Source of the DNA: Verrucomicrobiota bacterium
GTDB taxonomy: Bacteria > Verrucomicrobiota > Verrucomicrobiia > Chthoniobacterales > Chthoniobacteraceae
Direction of reading: 5' to 3'
NCBI GenBank assembly: GCA_009885995.1
Contig: VFJQ01000035.1
Span: 31,162-95,161, forward strand
DNA length: 64,000 nt
In this document: positions 62,613-64,000 of the stretch, in pieces
Layout of the letters: each line of letters starts with the position of its first letter
Numbering within the stretch: the first letter of the stretch is position 1
Notes under the pieces: model-generated
The model's input: only the letters and a program-made list of their open reading frames with translations
Databases searched by the model: none
Told to the model about the DNA's origin: nothing
Translations under genes and position numbers: made by a program

Positions 62613-63291
62613 CTACGGCGCCACCGTCACGCTCTGCACCTCGGTGAATTCGTCCGTCGGCGCATCCCCGTCGAAGAATTGGAGCCGGTATTCGCGCACT
62701 TCGAGCTGCGTGGGCACGAGCAGCGGGCGGTCGTCGAGATAGGGACTCGTGAGATCGATGGCGAGCTGCTCCCACGCGCCGCCGCGCGGCACGAATAAAT
62801 CACCACGCCGGGATAGTCGCATTTCTTGAACATCACCTTCACGCACTCGCACCCGCCGCCACGCTCCACCTTCAGCGTGAACTCCGGCACCGGATGCTCC
62901 GCGCTGCTCTCCGCGCCCACGATGCCGAGTTGGATCCCGATAGACTCGATGTAGTTCGGGTTGGCCTTGATCGTCTGCACAAAGGCGAAGATGCGCCTCA
63001 GCGCACCGGGCGGCACCGCGACCACCCCCGCCGGCAGCGCCGGCGGGGTGAAGACCGAGAGGACGAAAGGCGAGGTGCCGTCGCCATCGAAAAGTGCATC
63101 CACCGCCGATGTGGCCGTCGGGCCAAACTCACGCGTCGCCGTGAGCCACGGGCCGGAGGCAGATTCGCAGAACTTCGCATCCGCCACCCGCGCGATGACA
63201 TCCGCGGCGGGCAAACCGAGGATCGCGTTGGCCAGCGGGAGTTGGCTGGCGAATTGCGCAAACCACTCGGGGCGATCGCCTTTAGGGCACC
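62613..63291 (-). pseudogene. Broken paralog of the 26.1-kb unknown gene
   Basis: The reading starts without a start codon at the edge of the IS5-like relic (PKGDRPEWFAQFASQLPLAN), continues VIARVADAKFCESASGPWLT and ALFDGDGTSP, then shifts frame near 62820. The rest continues VPRGGAWEQLAIDLTSPYLD, DRPLLVPTQLEVREYRLQFF to a stop at 62613. The C-terminal part aligns with the 26137 protein. The 5' end is lost to the insertion and the middle is frameshifted, so it is dead. Confidence 0.75.
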
Positions 63292-63713
63292 TCTAAAACC
63301 CCCACTCATGAAGCAAGCATCAGTTGCAAAAGAGGATCGAGTTTGCTTCCCGATAGAGCGTGGCTGTGATGAGATGGCGGGACGATGAGCAAGTATCTCC
63401 GACCCAAAGAGAGCGGGCTTTCTGACCAGGCGATGCGTCTGGAAGAACTACAGGCCAACCGGGCGGCGATCGCGCTGACCAACCTGGTCTATACATGGTG
63501 CGCTTCGAGCAAATCGAGCGCCTTGGACTCAGGAACTGGAGGGCGGCATGAAAAACCTGCGACAACGATGCGAGTTCCTAACTTCGGACGCCTGTTTTAG
63601 CGCACTTGCCAAGCCGTGCCAAGCGCTGAGCCCAATTCTCCCAACGTTCCGCTTACCTTAGCGATCACCTATGTAATACACGTTGTTAGCAAAAGTGGGT
63701 TATTAGAGGTTCC
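63286..63713 (+). mobile_element. Internally deleted IS5-like element
   Basis: Terminal inverted repeats GGCACCTCTAAAACCCCCACT (63286) and AAGTGGGTTATTAGAGGTTCC (63693-63713) match at most positions. Inside, an ATGAAGCAAGC start at 63308 soon runs into MSKYLRPKESGLSDQAMRLE and LQANRAAIALTNLVYT, then (one base shifted) MVRFEQIERLGLRNWRAA. The ANRAAIALTNLVY...VRFEQI tail matches the C-terminus of IS5-family transposases. Most of the gene is deleted. The rest (63600-63690) has nothing I can identify. Confidence 0.55.
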
Positions 63714-63737
63714 TTGAAGATATGGAGCTGTTACTAA

Positions 63738-64000
63738 TCAGTCCGCGGTATAGACTCCACTGGGCGCGTGAAAGAAGGAGCGAACCAGCTTTGGCTGAGC
63801 TTTGATGGCTTTCAGGTCGGTTGCCACCCGCTCCCGGAGCGATTCATTCCGTGCGAGTGGCTTTTTGGCGACGCCGTTGGTCTTGGCATACTGCCAGACA
63901 AACTCATCGGGATTGAGGTCCGGCGCGTATGGCGGCAGGAAGTGCAATTCCAACTCCCCGCGACACGCCGCCACATAGGCGGCCACCACTTTGGCCCGAT
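63738..64000 (-). mobile_element. IS630-family transposase, C-terminal part, runs off the window
   Basis: The frame is open to the window edge. HFLPPYAPDLNPDEFVWQYA carries the last Glu of the DDE triad, in the LNPDE-x-x-W context of IS630/Tc1-like transposases. The C-terminus ends SFFHAPSGVYTAD. The catalytic Asp residues lie beyond the window. Its end is close to the IS5-like relic. Confidence 0.88.

Overview
The window looks like chromosomal DNA of a GC-rich Verrucomicrobiota bacterium (Chthoniobacter/Spartobacteria- or Opitutus-like). The grounds are a UBact (Pup-like) tag gene beside 20S proteasome genes, several secreted PQQ/quinoprotein-type beta-propellers, EF-hand/redoxin/cytochrome c chimeras, Delta-60 repeat and PEP-CTERM secreted proteins, an FHA-Ser/Thr kinase with TPR and leucine-rich repeats, an ebo gene cluster, and GTGA/ATGA-coupled genes. 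This is an inference from gene content; no rRNA is present.

Layout. 1-2750: small accessory block (XRE regulator, tyrosine recombinase broken by one in-frame TAG, two coupled unknown genes) ending just upstream of the proteasome operon. 2938-6439: ubact-prcB-prcA-amidase-PG-binding protein, the first four genes overlapping. 6432-10079 (minus): dprA-topB. 10187-17743: cell-wall L,D-transpeptidase, glycosyltransferase, quinoprotein, sialidase-like protein, YqhA-like membrane protein. 17789: tRNA-Ser(UGA), followed by a PIN toxin-antitoxin pair and a 1252-residue Delta-60 secreted protein. 22730-25089: Rieske protein overlapping a cytochrome b fused to two c-type haem modules. 25095-27263: mobile-element debris (IS110-like fragment, a 63-bp-periodic palindrome array, an unknown gene, two MITE-like inverted repeats).

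27406-34714 is the most unusual stretch. The first ~90 bases of a secreted-protein gene (start codon, signal peptide, about ten mature residues) occur five times. Four different two-gene cassettes, three of them PIN-type toxin-antitoxin and most carrying frameshifts, sit between the copies; only the fifth copy continues into a full 1424-residue secreted protein.

34802-44025: housekeeping and cell-envelope genes (accA, CvfB-like S1 protein, LysM protein, redoxin/cytochrome/copper-domain chimera, FHA kinase). 44093: tRNA-Phe then trpB. 45400-52423: second L,D-transpeptidase, aldo/keto reductase with a palindromic repeat inside its frame, phosphatase, an ECF sigma/anti-sigma operon and an OmpR/histidine-kinase pair. 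52499-57141 (minus): ebo cluster (eboC-F-D-E order). 57202: hldD. 58232-58866: a REP-associated tyrosine transposase (RAYT) framed by mirror-image hairpin triplets. 58957-62151: two secreted beta-propellers, the first a PEP-CTERM protein whose C-terminus is made of an inserted palindrome. 62281-64000: a small unknown gene, a broken paralog of the 26.1-kb unknown gene, an internally deleted IS5-like relic and the C-terminal end of an IS630 transposase running off the window.

How the genes work together. The UBact operon pairs a protein-tagging/degradation module with peptidoglycan remodelling genes. The Rieske and cytochrome b/c genes form a bc-type quinol oxidase. The sigma and two-component operons suggest envelope sensing. 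Repeats (REP, MITE, IS relics, signal-peptide copies) have repeatedly reshaped gene ends.
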